Shown one piece after another: positions 28,701 to 36,115 of a DNA stretch of 64,000 nt. Source of the DNA: Streptomyces cyaneochromogenes (GTDB lineage: Bacteria; Actinomycetota; Actinomycetes; Streptomycetales; Streptomycetaceae). Positions within the stretch are counted from its first letter, which is position 1, and each line of letters begins with the position of its first letter. The notes under the pieces are model-generated. The model had not been told where the DNA came from. It ran no database searches and saw only the letters and a list, made by a program, of their open reading frames with translations. The translations under genes and the position numbers were made by a program. The stretch spans positions 9,052,001-9,116,000 of the forward strand of contig NZ_CP034539.1 in NCBI RefSeq assembly GCF_003963535.1. The letters run 5' to 3'.

Positions 28701-30607
28701 TGGCCGCGAGCCTCGCTCGGTACCTCGTCGCCGAACGCGGGGTGCGGCACCTGCTGCTGGCCGGTCGCAGCGGCCGTGTCCCGGCGTGGACGACCGAGTT
28801 GCCGGCGGACGTGCGGGTGGTGGCGTGCGACGTGAGCGACGGGGCGGCCGTCGATGCCCTCGTCGAGTCCTGCCGACCGGCGCTGACCGCGGTGTTCCAC
28901 CTCGCCGGAGTGGTGGACGACGGCGTGGTGGACGGCATGACACCCGAGCGGGTGGCGGGCGTGCTGGCGCCGAAGGCGGACGCCGCCTGGCATCTGCACG
29001 AGGCGACCAGCGGCCTCGACCTGTCCGCGTTCGTGCTCTACTCCTCGGCGGCCGGTGTGCTGGGCCGGCCCGGGCAGGCCAACTACGCGGCGGCGAACGC
29101 GTTCCTCGACGCGCTCGCCCTGCACCGGGCCGCGCGCGGGTTGCCCGCGCAGGCACTGGCCTGGGGCCCGTGGGTGACCGAGGGCGACGAAGGCATGGCA
29201 GGCCGGGTCGCCCCGCAACGGCTCGGCGAGGGCGGCGTCCGGGCGGTCGCCGAGTCCGAGGGCATCGACCTGCTCGACGCCACGCTGCGCACACCCGAGC
29301 CGGTGCTCGTGCCGGTCCCCCTGGACCCGACGACCGCGAGAGACCAGGCCACGCCGCCGGTTCTCGCGGACCTGCTGCCCGGCCGTCCGGCTCGGACCGC
29401 ACAGCCGGTCACCGCCGCTGCGGCCGTCCAGCAGACGCCGGGCGGCTGGCGCGACCGGCTGGCGGCCGTTCCCTCCGACCGTCGCGAAACCGAGCTCGCC
29501 GAGCTGATCCGTGCCGAGCTGGCGGCCGTACTGGGCTTTCCGGACGCGGCTTCGTTCCCCGTCGACCGCGAGTTCACCGAGCTCGGCTTTGACTCACTGA
29601 CGGCCGTCCAAGTCCGCAACCGGCTCAGCGCGTTCACACGGGTCCGGCTGGCGCCGACGATCGTCCTCGAGCACCCCACGCTGCCCGCCCTGGCCGCGCA
29701 CGTCCACGCCGCCCTCCGCGACGTCGGCGGCCTGCCACAGACCGGGACCGAAGCCGAGTCACGGACCACGGCCGACGGCGGCATGGCGAACAACGCCCGG
29801 TTCGGCACCGTCTACCATCGCGTGCTGCGCGAGCAGGGGCCGCTGGAGGCCATGGCGCTGCGCCACTTCGCGTCGTACGCACTCCCGACCTTCTCCGCGG
29901 CCGACCGAACCCGGTACACCGCCCCGCCGGTCCGGCTCGCCCACGGCGACGGCGCCGCGCTGGTCTACCTTCCGGACTACCTGACGCCGACCCAGCGCGT
30001 CCCGATCGGCCTGGCGAAGCAGTTCGACGGCGAACGCGACCTGTTCCTGCTGGAGCATCCCGGTCTCGGTGCCCACCGGGGGATCCCGGACAGCGTGGCC
30101 ACGCTGGTAAGGGCGCACGCCGACACGGTACGCGACCTGTCCGCCGGCCGGCCGCCGGTCCTCGTCGGCTACTGCGCCGGCGGAGCGGTCGCGCACGCCG
30201 TGGCCCGGCATCTCGCGCGGGAGGAACAGCCACCGGCCGGAGTGGTCCTGCTGGACTCCCACGTCGGCGTCCTGCGCCGCGACGACGCGCGGGGGCTCGC
30301 CCTGATGGCCGCCGGCGCGGCCCTGCCGGAGGACCTCATCGACCGGTTCGACGACTCGCTGCTGATGGCGGGAGGCGGCTACGCGCGCGTGCTGGAGCAA
30401 TGGCGGCCCGAACCGTCACCGGTCCGCACGCTGCTGCTGCGCGGCCGCCCGACCGCGCACATGCGGCGGACCGACCCCGACGGGGACTGGGACCCCCACT
30501 GGCCGCTGCCGCACGACACCGCCGACATCCCCGGCGACCACTACTCCCTCGTCCACCACGACGCCGACACCACCGCCGCGGCGATCCGCGCCTGGCTGAC
30601 CGCGTAG
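22763..30607 (+). CDS. Type I polyketide synthase: acyl ligase-ACP-KS-AT-DH-KR-ACP-TE
   Basis: One 2614-aa protein. An adenylate-forming loading domain (about 1-510) has YTSGTSGT, GYGSTE, YRTGDLGRL and GGENVDPAE. ACP1 carries Ser557 in LGLTSMD. KS has Cys784 (DTACSSS), His919 and His959. AT has Ser1267 (GHSVGE) and HAFH (1366-1369), predicting malonyl-CoA. DH has His1560 (DHVIGDRVLAP, with Asp replacing the usual Gly) and Asp1723. KR has TGGTGALA (1974), Tyr2108 and an HLAGVVDD loop of B type. ACP2 carries Ser2278 (LGFDSLT). The terminal TE has Cys2471 in GYCAGG instead of Ser, with Asp2498 and His2593. It should activate a starter acid, extend it with malonyl units to enoyl products and release them. 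AGGAGG precedes ATG 22763. A Gly-rich linker (about 1035-1080) joins KS and AT. Confidence 0.93.
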   Translation: MGAGEAGGLRAVPELLAGNALRQGEKVAFADDRRAVSWAELERRTAGLAVGLGVGRGERVAFCLDNSVELVEGLLATVRAAAVGVPLSPRGTDAELAALLADCDPAVLVTDRRQLSRVARLTAGRAIRLVVTGEGTAPDDVTRFEELAAGHAAVPPRDDLGLDEPAWLLYTSGTSGTSRAAVASQRSALWSSVACYVPRLGLSEADRLLWPLPLAHTYAHSLCVLGTTVAGAGARITAVADPAELVRLIGEFGPTVLGGVPLTYRQLLDAGLGAVPSLRLCVSAGAPSEPGLRDEVEMRFGAPLLDGYGSTETCGKIAMESVRGPRVRGSSGPLVPGMEVRLVDPDSGRDASGAEGEIWVRGPGVMLGYHNRPEETAAALRDGWYRTGDLGRLVEHGCLTVTGRVNDRIVRGGENVDPAEVEQVLRGLPGVLDAAVVARAHPLLGEVPVAFVVPAEPTVEPAAVLRACAAVLSAHKVPEEVLFTPAVPRTAGGKPRRAVLRETLAERPAEPELARLSGRTPGERRATLVDLVCAETAGIRGTAADPGTAFADLGLTSMDAMSLWHRLSLRTGLRLPATLVWDHPTPAAVAAHLDTRLHGSAPTTALPRRGPVAEPVAIVAVGCRYPGGVSSPEELWRLVADGVDATGEFPGDRGWDVDALHDPDPDRIGTTYTRRGGFLHDAADFDPLFFGISPREALATDPQQRLLLEVAWETLERAGVPAPSLRGSSTGVFVGLMHAGYGSGVSPHELESHIGVGSAGSVASGRISYVLGLRGPTMTVDTACSSSLVAMDLAAAALRAGQCTLALAGGVTVLSSPQPFVAFSRQRALSPDGRCRSFAAGADGTAWAEGVGLVLLEKLSDARRNGHPVLAVLRGSAVNSDGASNGLTAPNGEAQRELIHLALADAGLRPADVDVVEGHGTGTALGDPIEAGALLATYGQDREAADPVWLGSVKSNLGHTQAAAGVAGVIKMIEAMRHGELPASLYADQPSPHVDWSTGAVRLLDRARSWPRRERPRRAAISSFGIGGTNAHVIIEEPSDIDSGVSDIDNGVEGGVGFGAGEGAREGAGVGVGRGSAQPARPWPVVPWLVSGSDEAGLRAHAGRLAAALADATDETALDIAYSLATTRTPLPRRAAVLATGAEGLIAGLRDLADGADSPAFGPALHRSTARARPRVALLCAGQGAQRPGMGRELAAAFPVFDAAFTELCEAFTPWLDRPLREVIDAPDGALLERTDYAQPALFAFEVALHTLLSAWGVRPDFLVGHSVGELAAAHVAGVFSRADAVRLVAARGRLMAALPGGGAMIAVRASLTEVTRLLDKAEVPGRVAVAAVNGPESVVLSGDEDAVTALAARIGRPATRLRVSHAFHSPLLAPMLDEFRAVAESVDYRRPAVPVVSTLTGRPETDALTTADHWVRQARETVRFADAVGLLADAGVTAFVEAGPSPALSVSAEECVPPDAGAVFTSCPDPGGALAALAALHVHGVPVDWRAVYADSGARAYRPLPTYPFQRQRYWLDAVRHRVPAGHPLMGEPQPDADGPGIRHTAVLSHARLPWLADHVIGDRVLAPATLFAELAGRAAGPSDAVRLAELAFLEPLLLPPADPVRVQVVAGATDGQGHRPVTVWARTADTTTGPWTRHATATLAPAGPPPVPAYGAWPPEGAEEIPVDYPRLAAYGHDYGPAFRAVTALWRRDTDLFAELTLPPREAATAGSYSLHPALLDAALHAALLARQPDEPRAPLACTGVTVYATGATAARAHLQRLGPDELRVTLTDPAGRALATVESVVTRPIPVQDAAGAARPYRMAWKAVAPASPATPTTSATGPSVGDTDPDHELLDVAQLSTAQPEGTDLPGRVRGLVTAVLERVREWTSQARPGRLLVLTHNATGDDPDLAEAAVAGLVRSAQSEHPGRIVLVDRRGGTASPAVLDAALRTGEPQVALHDGGILVPRLTAADPPSAAPPDLDPEGTVLITGGTGALAASLARYLVAERGVRHLLLAGRSGRVPAWTTELPADVRVVACDVSDGAAVDALVESCRPALTAVFHLAGVVDDGVVDGMTPERVAGVLAPKADAAWHLHEATSGLDLSAFVLYSSAAGVLGRPGQANYAAANAFLDALALHRAARGLPAQALAWGPWVTEGDEGMAGRVAPQRLGEGGVRAVAESEGIDLLDATLRTPEPVLVPVPLDPTTARDQATPPVLADLLPGRPARTAQPVTAAAAVQQTPGGWRDRLAAVPSDRRETELAELIRAELAAVLGFPDAASFPVDREFTELGFDSLTAVQVRNRLSAFTRVRLAPTIVLEHPTLPALAAHVHAALRDVGGLPQTGTEAESRTTADGGMANNARFGTVYHRVLREQGPLEAMALRHFASYALPTFSAADRTRYTAPPVRLAHGDGAALVYLPDYLTPTQRVPIGLAKQFDGERDLFLLEHPGLGAHRGIPDSVATLVRAHADTVRDLSAGRPPVLVGYCAGGAVAHAVARHLAREEQPPAGVVLLDSHVGVLRRDDARGLALMAAGAALPEDLIDRFDDSLLMAGGGYARVLEQWRPEPSPVRTLLLRGRPTAHMRRTDPDGDWDPHWPLPHDTADIPGDHYSLVHHDADTTAAAIRAWLTA

Positions 30608-30634
30608 CACCCCCACAAGAACAGGAGACCCTGG

Positions 30635-32107
30635 ATGAACCCGGACTACGACCTGATCGTCGTGGGCGGCGGGCCGGCCGGCTCGACCGCCGCGACCGTC
30701 GTGGCCATGCGCGGGCACCGGGTGCTGCTGCTGGAGCGGGAAACCTTCCCCCGGTACCAGATCGGCGAGTCGCTGCTGCCCGCCACCGTGCACGGCGTCT
30801 GCCAGATCCTCGGCGTCGCCGACGAGGTCGCCAAGGCCGGGTTCACGCTCAAACGCGGCGGAACCCTGCGCTGGGGCCGCGACCCCGAGCCGTGGCAGTT
30901 CTCCTTCTCCATGACGCCCCGCCTGCCCGAACCCACCGCCACCGCCTTCCAGGTGGAACGCTCCCGGTTCGACGAGATCCTGCTGCGCAACGCCGGCAGG
31001 GCGGGCGTCGAGATACGCGAGGGCAGCCCGGTGCGCCGCGTCCTCGCCGACGGCGAGCGGGTGCGCGGCGTCGAGTACACCGACCCCGACCGGACCCTAC
31101 GGACGGCGTACGCCCCGCACGTCATCGACGCCTCCGGCAACACCAGCCGGATCCACGGCCAGGTCGGCGGCACGCGCGTGTACTCCGACTTCTTCCGCAA
31201 CCTCGCCGTGTTCGGCTACTACGAGGGCGGGCAACGGCTCCCCGAGCCGAACAGCGGCAACATCTTCTGCGCCGCCTTCGACGCGGGCTGGATCTGGTAC
31301 ATCCCGCTGCGTCCCGACCTGACCAGCGTCGGCGCGGTGATCTCGCCCGAGCACATCCCCGCCGTGCAGCGTGATCCGCGCGCCGCCTGGCAGGACATGA
31401 TCCGGGCCTGCCCGGACGTCGACCGGCTGCTGAGGGGCGTGCCGGTGGCCACCGATCCGCCGTACGACCGCGTCCGGGTGCGCAAGGACTACTCGTACTG
31501 GAAGAAGTCCTTCTGGACCCCGGGCATGGCGCTCGTCGGCGACGCGGCGTGCTTCGTGGACCCGGTGCTGTCCTCGGGCGTGCACCTGGCGACCTACGGT
31601 GCCCTGCTCGCAGCCCGCGCGGTCAACGCCGCCCTGGACGGCAGCGTGCCGGAGTCGCGCGGCTTCGCCGAGTTCGAGGCCCGCTACCGGCGCGAATACG
31701 CGGTGTTCTACGAGTTCCTGATTGCCTTCTACGACATGGAGCAGGCGGAGGAGTCGTACTTCTGGGCGGCGAAGAAGGTCACCGAGGTCGACCTCGGCGA
31801 GGCCGCCGCGTTCGCCGAACTCGCCGGTGGACTGGTGTCCGGCGACAGGTCCGTCGTGGGCCCGGAACAACTCGGCGACCACTGGCGCGCCGCGGCGGCC
31901 GAACTGGACGGTGCGGTGGGCCGGTTGGCGGCCGCGGACGACCGCGTCAACCCGCTGCTGTCGGCCCGCGTCGTCGGCGAGACCTTCCGCACCGGCAACG
32001 ACCTCCAGGAACAGGCCCTCTACGGCGGTCCCCTCGACGCCCCGGCGCCGAGCGCCCCCGGCTCACTCGCCGTCACCGCGGACGGCCTGTCCTGGACGCC
32101 CGCGTGA
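30635..32107 (+). CDS. Flavin-dependent halogenase
   Basis: The 490-aa protein has the FAD motif VVGGGPAGSTAA (about 10-21), the early IGESLLPATV motif, and WIWYIP at 219-224, the WxWxIP signature that separates halogenases from monooxygenases. The later GMALVGDAACFVDPVLSSGV segment completes the FAD fold. Overall length and sequence are nearer to the CndH/CmlS-type halogenases acting on carrier-bound or aliphatic substrates than to tryptophan halogenases, though this placement is tentative. It starts 27 nt after the PKS stop behind AGGAG, so it is probably cotranscribed and acts on the PKS intermediate or product. No flavin reductase gene is nearby. Confidence 0.88.
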   Translation: MNPDYDLIVVGGGPAGSTAATVVAMRGHRVLLLERETFPRYQIGESLLPATVHGVCQILGVADEVAKAGFTLKRGGTLRWGRDPEPWQFSFSMTPRLPEPTATAFQVERSRFDEILLRNAGRAGVEIREGSPVRRVLADGERVRGVEYTDPDRTLRTAYAPHVIDASGNTSRIHGQVGGTRVYSDFFRNLAVFGYYEGGQRLPEPNSGNIFCAAFDAGWIWYIPLRPDLTSVGAVISPEHIPAVQRDPRAAWQDMIRACPDVDRLLRGVPVATDPPYDRVRVRKDYSYWKKSFWTPGMALVGDAACFVDPVLSSGVHLATYGALLAARAVNAALDGSVPESRGFAEFEARYRREYAVFYEFLIAFYDMEQAEESYFWAAKKVTEVDLGEAAAFAELAGGLVSGDRSVVGPEQLGDHWRAAAAELDGAVGRLAAADDRVNPLLSARVVGETFRTGNDLQEQALYGGPLDAPAPSAPGSLAVTADGLSWTPA

Positions 32108-32114
32108 AACGGTC

Positions 32115-32552
32115 TCAGTCGGCCTGGCGGGGCTCGCCCGGGTAGGTGCCGAAGGACCACTTGTTGCCCTCCGGGTCGGCGATGGCGAAGTCGCGGCTGC
32201 CGTAGGGCTGGTCCTCGATCTCGCGAATGATCTTCACGTCGGCGTCCTTGAGACGCCGGTGGAGATCGTCGACGTGTTCGGTGACGACGTACGCCCCGAA
32301 GGTGCCCGGCTGCAGGGACCATGACGCGCTGCCCGGTTTGTGCGAGCCGAGCATGATCCCGCCGCCCTCGGGCCAGTCGAGCTGGGCGTGCGCGACGAGG
32401 TCGCCGTCCTGGTACACGGCGGTGCGCCGGAAGCCGACGGTGCCGACGAGGAAGTCGATCAGCGCGGGGGCGTCGTGGGCCTGGAGCGTCGGCCAGACGC
32501 TGGGGGCGCGCCGGTTCCGCGTGGTCCGTGTGGTGTTCGCAGTGGCGTTCAT
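32115..32552 (-). CDS. VOC-family (glyoxalase/bleomycin-resistance) protein
   Basis: The 145-aa protein has the paired beta-alpha-beta-beta-beta pattern of VOC proteins: PTLQAHDAPALIDFLVGTVG, GSHKPGSASWSL, VVTEHVDDLHRRLKDADVKI and DFAIADPEGNKWSFGTY, the last typical of the C-terminal metal or ligand site. Members are dioxygenases, isomerases or antibiotic-binding resistance proteins; similar proteins with this ending are often annotated as PhnB-like. It lies 5 nt behind the AraC gene and so is in its operon; it converges with the halogenase with 7 nt between stops. Confidence 0.8.
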   Translation of the reverse strand: MNATANTTRTTRNRRAPSVWPTLQAHDAPALIDFLVGTVGFRRTAVYQDGDLVAHAQLDWPEGGGIMLGSHKPGSASWSLQPGTFGAYVVTEHVDDLHRRLKDADVKIIREIEDQPYGSRDFAIADPEGNKWSFGTYPGEPRQAD

Positions 32553-32557
32553 GGCTC

Positions 32558-33454
32558 TTACTCTTCGCCGTTGCGGTGGCCGCCGGCTTGGATATTCCGG
32601 CACTCTTCGGCCAGCCAGCCGGTGGGGCTCAGGTCGGTGTACTGCCTGAAGTCCCGCACCAGGTGGGAGTGGTCGTAGTAGCCGCAGTCGGCGGCGACCC
32701 GTGCCAGGTCCGGTGCGTGGCCCGCGGTGACGGCCCGGACGACGGCGGAGCGTGCGTGCTGGAAGCGGATCAGCCGGGCGGCCTGTTTGGGGCCGATGCC
32801 GGTCTCGGCCCGGAACAGGGTGGTCAGCCGGCGCGGGCTCAGCGCCACATGGGCGGCCAGTCCGTCCAGCGTGCCCGCGCCCCGGTGCCGGGCCAGCCAG
32901 GCCCATGCCTCGCGGACCTCGGGCCGTACCTCGGTGGTGCGCCCGGCCGCTGCCGCGCGCCGCTGGAGATAGCCGGTCACCAGGGCGAAACGCTCGCTCC
33001 ATGTTCCCTGCGCGCACAACCGCTCGTGGATCTCCCACGCGTCCCGGCCCAGGACGTCCGCACCCGAGGCGACGAGTTCGTCGGAGAGCTCCCCCGCGGG
33101 CATGCCGAGCAGCCTGCGGGCCGCCAGCGGATGCACGGACAGCTGGATGCCCGCCTCGTGCTCCGGCTGCAGCACGTACGCCGGACGCTGACGCAGCCCG
33201 CCCACCACGATGTCCGTCCGCGCGGCGTCGGCCGAGTGCACCTGCTCGGGGGTGTGGCCACTGACCACGGGACCGTCGAGCGAGAAGATGAGCGTGAGGT
33301 ACGGGGAGGGCAGCCCTCGGTGGAGGGCGGGTCGCACACCCGCGGATCGGTAGCCGACCGCGGAGACCACCATGCCGTCCAGGTGCGGCGCGGCGCGGAC
33401 GAACTCGCGGACTTCTCCGGGCGGCTCGGATTCCCGGCCGGTAGGGGCGCCCAT
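32558..33454 (-). CDS. AraC-family transcriptional regulator
   Basis: The 298-aa protein has an N-terminal sensing region (about 1-190) and a C-terminal AraC/XylS double helix-turn-helix: LDGLAAHVALSPRRLTTLFR then AETGIGPKQAARLIRFQHAR, and DLARVAADCGYYDHSHLVRD with FRQYTDLSPTGW. ATG 33454 was preferred to an upstream start that would add 55 unconserved, Arg-rich residues. It is followed at 5 nt by the VOC gene, which it probably controls. Whether it also affects the convergent PKS-halogenase operon cannot be told. Confidence 0.85.
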   Translation of the reverse strand: MGAPTGRESEPPGEVREFVRAAPHLDGMVVSAVGYRSAGVRPALHRGLPSPYLTLIFSLDGPVVSGHTPEQVHSADAARTDIVVGGLRQRPAYVLQPEHEAGIQLSVHPLAARRLLGMPAGELSDELVASGADVLGRDAWEIHERLCAQGTWSERFALVTGYLQRRAAAAGRTTEVRPEVREAWAWLARHRGAGTLDGLAAHVALSPRRLTTLFRAETGIGPKQAARLIRFQHARSAVVRAVTAGHAPDLARVAADCGYYDHSHLVRDFRQYTDLSPTGWLAEECRNIQAGGHRNGEE

Positions 33455-33515
33455 GCGGCCAGTATGCAGCCGCCCCGACTGGTGGGGCCACAGCTCGCCG
33501 ACCGGCGGGCCCGGG

Positions 33516-33905
33516 TCAGTTCTCCTGGAGCACCGACAGAACGTTGCCCGCCGGGTCCGTGAACCAGGCGATCGCCGCCGGCCCCTCGGGGCCCCGGACG
33601 ATGCCCTTGTCGTCGGCATCGAACCCCGGGTAGCGCTCCATGGTCACGCCCCGCTGCGCCAGCCCGTCGACGGCCGCCTCGACGTCGTCCACGGGGAAGT
33701 TGAGGATCGTGAAGCTCGCGGGGGTGTGGTTGTCCTTGGGGTAGACAAAGACGCTTGCGCCGGTGCCCAGCTTGATCGTGAGCATCCTCATGTCGCCCTC
33801 CCCGGTCTCCTCCACCGAGAGGCCGAGGGTCTCGCCGTAGAACTCACGGGCCCTGCCGATGTCGTCGACCGAGAAGCTGCTGAACGCCTTCGACTGTCCG
33901 AACAT
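33516..33905 (-). CDS. VOC-family protein (glyoxalase-like)
   Basis: The 129-aa protein opens with SKAFSSFSVDDIGRAREFYG, continues with ETLGLSVEE and ends with WFTDPAGNVLSVLQ, the standard first and last elements of VOC proteins. GAAGGAG precedes ATG 33905. It is 61 nt upstream of the AraC gene in the same direction, so may share its transcript. Substrate unknown; it is distinct from the VOC gene at 32115. Confidence 0.8.
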   Translation of the reverse strand: MFGQSKAFSSFSVDDIGRAREFYGETLGLSVEETGEGDMRMLTIKLGTGASVFVYPKDNHTPASFTILNFPVDDVEAAVDGLAQRGVTMERYPGFDADDKGIVRGPEGPAAIAWFTDPAGNVLSVLQEN

Positions 33906-34130
33906 GCCGTCGTCTCCTTCGCCTGAGCCGTTCGGTATTTCCGAGGCCACACCCCAGCGGACCATCACCCGGGCCACGGCACGCGGGCTGTCGTCCGGAT
34001 GGTCGCCGCGTGTCACCTTCAGGGTGCGATCGGCTGCCGGTGGTCGGGGTGATGCGGCCGCCGGGTCCAGGCGACGGCGACCCGTGGGTCCGGTAGGTCT
34101 CGCAGTCCGGAAGCCGCGTCGGAGGCCGCT

Positions 34131-34300
34131 TCAGCTCGGCCACCTGGGCGGGGACGTCGTCGCAGAGGACCCCGTGGTCCAGTCCCGCGCGAAGTTCCGG
34201 TAGGTGCGGCGGCCGAACAGGAAGGCGTCCACCTCGTCCGGGGACCCTGGCCCTGGGACACACCGTCGGCCGTCAGGAACTCCTGCAGAACCAGCCTCAT
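34131..34300 (-). pseudogene. Broken RibD/dihydrofolate-reductase-like gene fragment
   Basis: From ATG 34300 the minus strand reads MRLVLQEFLTADGVSQGQG, the usual start of actinobacterial RibD_C/DHFR-like proteins. The next conserved parts appear in other frames: PGSPDEVDAFLFGRRTYRNF with ARDW in one, then VLCDDVPAQVAELKRP in a third. A large internal stretch between DGVSQG and DAFLFGRRTY is also missing. The remainder to about 33950 shows no further family sequence. At least two frameshifts and a deletion make this a pseudogene. It fills much of the gap between the VOC gene and the Nudix gene. Confidence 0.65.
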
Positions 34301-34382
34301 CGCGCACCGGGCTCTCGCCGACCGCCCCGAAATGGTAGAAGCGGGCCATGACCAACTCGCTCATCCACCCGGCCGGTGCCCG

Positions 34383-35045
34383 ATGACCGCCGGCATCGAC
34401 ACCCCCGACCGCCGCGGCCGCACCGGACTCGACCGGGCCGGCCGGGACCTGACCGGCAATCCCCGCGTCAAGGTGCGGGACGTGCGGCTGCTCTCCAGTC
34501 ACTGGTACGTCGAACGTGCCACCACCTTCGACTTCCAGCACGCCGACGGCACCTGGAGCACCCAGCAGCGCGAGACGCACGACCGCGGCAACGGGGCCAC
34601 CATGCTGCTGTACGACGCCGAACGCGAAACCGTCCTGCTCACCCGCCAGTTCCGCTTCCCGGTGTATGTCAACGGGCACCCAGACGGCATGCTCGTCGAG
34701 ACGCCGGGCGGGCTGCTCGACGACGATGACGAGCACCCGGAGATCGCGGTGCGGCGCGAAGTGGTGGAGGAGACCGGGCACACCATCGGCGAGGTCCAGC
34801 ACGTCTTCGACGTCTACATGAGCCCGGGCTCGGTCACCGAACGCGTCAGCTTCTACGCCGCCGCGTACGGCGCCTCGACCCGCACCCACGAGGGCGGCGG
34901 CCTCGACGAGGAGGGCGAGGACATCGAGATCCTCGAACTGCCCTTTCGCCGGGCCCTGGAGATGATCCGCACCGGTGAGATCGCCGACGCGAAGACGATC
35001 ATGCTGCTGCAATGGGCGGCGCTGCAAGGCCCGTTCGCGCGCTGA
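34383..35045 (+). CDS. Nudix hydrolase, ADP-sugar/GDP-mannose pyrophosphatase type
   Basis: The 220-aa protein resembles NudK/ADP-ribose pyrophosphatases: VRLLSSHWYVERATTFDF, LLTRQFRFPVYVNG and the Nudix helix EHPEIAVRREVVEETGHTI, followed by FDVYMSPGSVTERVSFYAA. The upstream glycine of the Nudix box seems one residue farther from the first Glu than in the consensus, but the REVVEE core is intact. It would hydrolyse nucleoside diphosphate sugars, which would suit a neighbour of the glycan cluster starting 1 kb downstream. ATG 34383 gives the family N-terminus. It converges with the TetR gene. Confidence 0.8.
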   Translation: MTAGIDTPDRRGRTGLDRAGRDLTGNPRVKVRDVRLLSSHWYVERATTFDFQHADGTWSTQQRETHDRGNGATMLLYDAERETVLLTRQFRFPVYVNGHPDGMLVETPGGLLDDDDEHPEIAVRREVVEETGHTIGEVQHVFDVYMSPGSVTERVSFYAAAYGASTRTHEGGGLDEEGEDIEILELPFRRALEMIRTGEIADAKTIMLLQWAALQGPFAR

Positions 35046-35074
35046 ACGCCTCCCCACCGAGCGCACGTGCTTCC

Positions 35075-35818
35075 TCAGGACGCGCCGACGAAACGGTCGA
35101 CCACCGCGTCGACGCCGAGGGCGAGGCCCTCCGGCCCGCCCCGCACGGCGAGGGCCGGGGCGATCGCCCGGAGCGTGGGCAGCTCCTGGGGCGGCATGCG
35201 GTGCAGGCCGAGGCGGAACGCGGGCTCCGGCTCGTCGGGGTTGTCGACCATGGCCCGCAGTTCCACCGACACGTATCCGAGGACCCACGCGGTGAAGGCC
35301 TGGAAGACGGCGGCGGAACGCTCCTCGTCGAGCCCGGCGCCCCGCAGCAGAGCGAGCACCCGCTCATGGTCCCTGAGAACCGCCGGCGGCCTCCTGGCCA
35401 GCGGAACCGCCATCATGCGCGTGGCGATCAGCGGCACGACCTGACGGTGGGCGAAGCAGACGTCATAAGTGATCAGGGCGATGCGGTGCAGCTCGGCCCG
35501 CCACTCGGGACCCGCGGCACCGAGACCCTCGGCCGGTGCCGCGCTCCCGGGAGACGCCGTGGCGAGACGGTCCTCCAGTTCCAGGTAGAGGGCCTCGACC
35601 AGCCCGTCCAGGAGCGCGTCCTTGCTGGACGCGTAGCGGTACAGGGCCATGGCCTCGACGCCGAGTTCGGATCCCAGGCGACGCATGCTCAGGGCGGAGA
35701 GACCTTCGCGATCGACCAGCTCCAGGGCGGCGGCCAGCACCCGCTCCCGGCTCAGCCTGCCGTGCCGTCCGTGGTCACTCGCACGCCGAGCCGGGCCTGC
35801 TTCCGGGTCATTCTTCAT
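35075..35818 (-). CDS. TetR-family transcriptional regulator
   Basis: The 247-aa protein carries the TetR helix-turn-helix at about 22-75: LSRERVLAAALELVDREGLS, ALSMRRLGSELGVEAMALYR and YASSKDALLDGL. The C-terminal ligand domain (about 100-245) is of the TetR_C type with several long helices. It is divergent from the glycan operon with 297 bp between starts, so it may regulate that operon or its own gene. A basic, polar N-terminal extension of about 20 residues precedes the domain. Confidence 0.85.
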   Translation of the reverse strand: MKNDPEAGPARRASDHGRHGRLSRERVLAAALELVDREGLSALSMRRLGSELGVEAMALYRYASSKDALLDGLVEALYLELEDRLATASPGSAAPAEGLGAAGPEWRAELHRIALITYDVCFAHRQVVPLIATRMMAVPLARRPPAVLRDHERVLALLRGAGLDEERSAAVFQAFTAWVLGYVSVELRAMVDNPDEPEPAFRLGLHRMPPQELPTLRAIAPALAVRGGPEGLALGVDAVVDRFVGAS

Positions 35819-35972
35819 TCGCCTCTCCTTACGGCTCGACCCTACGGCCTGAGGGGTGATGGCACCCGCATTCGACGGAAGCGCACGGGAGCGGGTCAGA
35901 GGGGTGTCGCGGCACGTATGGAGTTCCCGCGCGGCTTACGCAGGTCACTTCGCCGGCCGTTCCCTTCGCCTC

Positions 35973-36023
35973 TTGACGGCAGATACCGGAGCGCGCAATA
36001 TGGGGCATATACGCCGTAAACAT
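35973..36023 (+). promoter_or_regulatory. Composite element A: TTGACG-N27-CATATACGCCGTAAACAT, upstream of the glycan operon
   Basis: TTGACG (35973-35978) is followed after 17 nt by CAATAT (35996-36001), a fair -35/-10 pair, and after 28 nt from TTGAC by CATATACGCCGTAAA (36006-36020). The same TTGAC-N28-CRTATACRMCGTAAA arrangement recurs upstream of the deacetylase (43498) and galE (56449, minus). Here the start codon of the GT2 gene lies about 93 nt downstream. A reverse half-site TTACGGTG follows at 36048-36055. The rest of the 297-bp intergenic region shows nothing else recognisable. Confidence 0.65.
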
Positions 36024-36115
36024 ATCATGTCAGCGTATGACGGATCCTTACGGTGAATCTCACTTAGGGCACACCGACGGGGTCCGCAACGAGAACCGCA
36101 GCGGAGTTACCTGTC

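Noticed and set aside
25250..29218. 1322-codon open frame antisense to the PKS
   Set aside because: It is the GC-rich third-position shadow of the PKS; composition is Arg/Gly/His-rich with no domain, and the sense frame carries clear catalytic motifs.
36024..36060. BldD box upstream of the glycan operon
   Set aside because: Considered because of the nearby c-di-GMP enzyme, but the sequence lacks several conserved positions of the BldD consensus.
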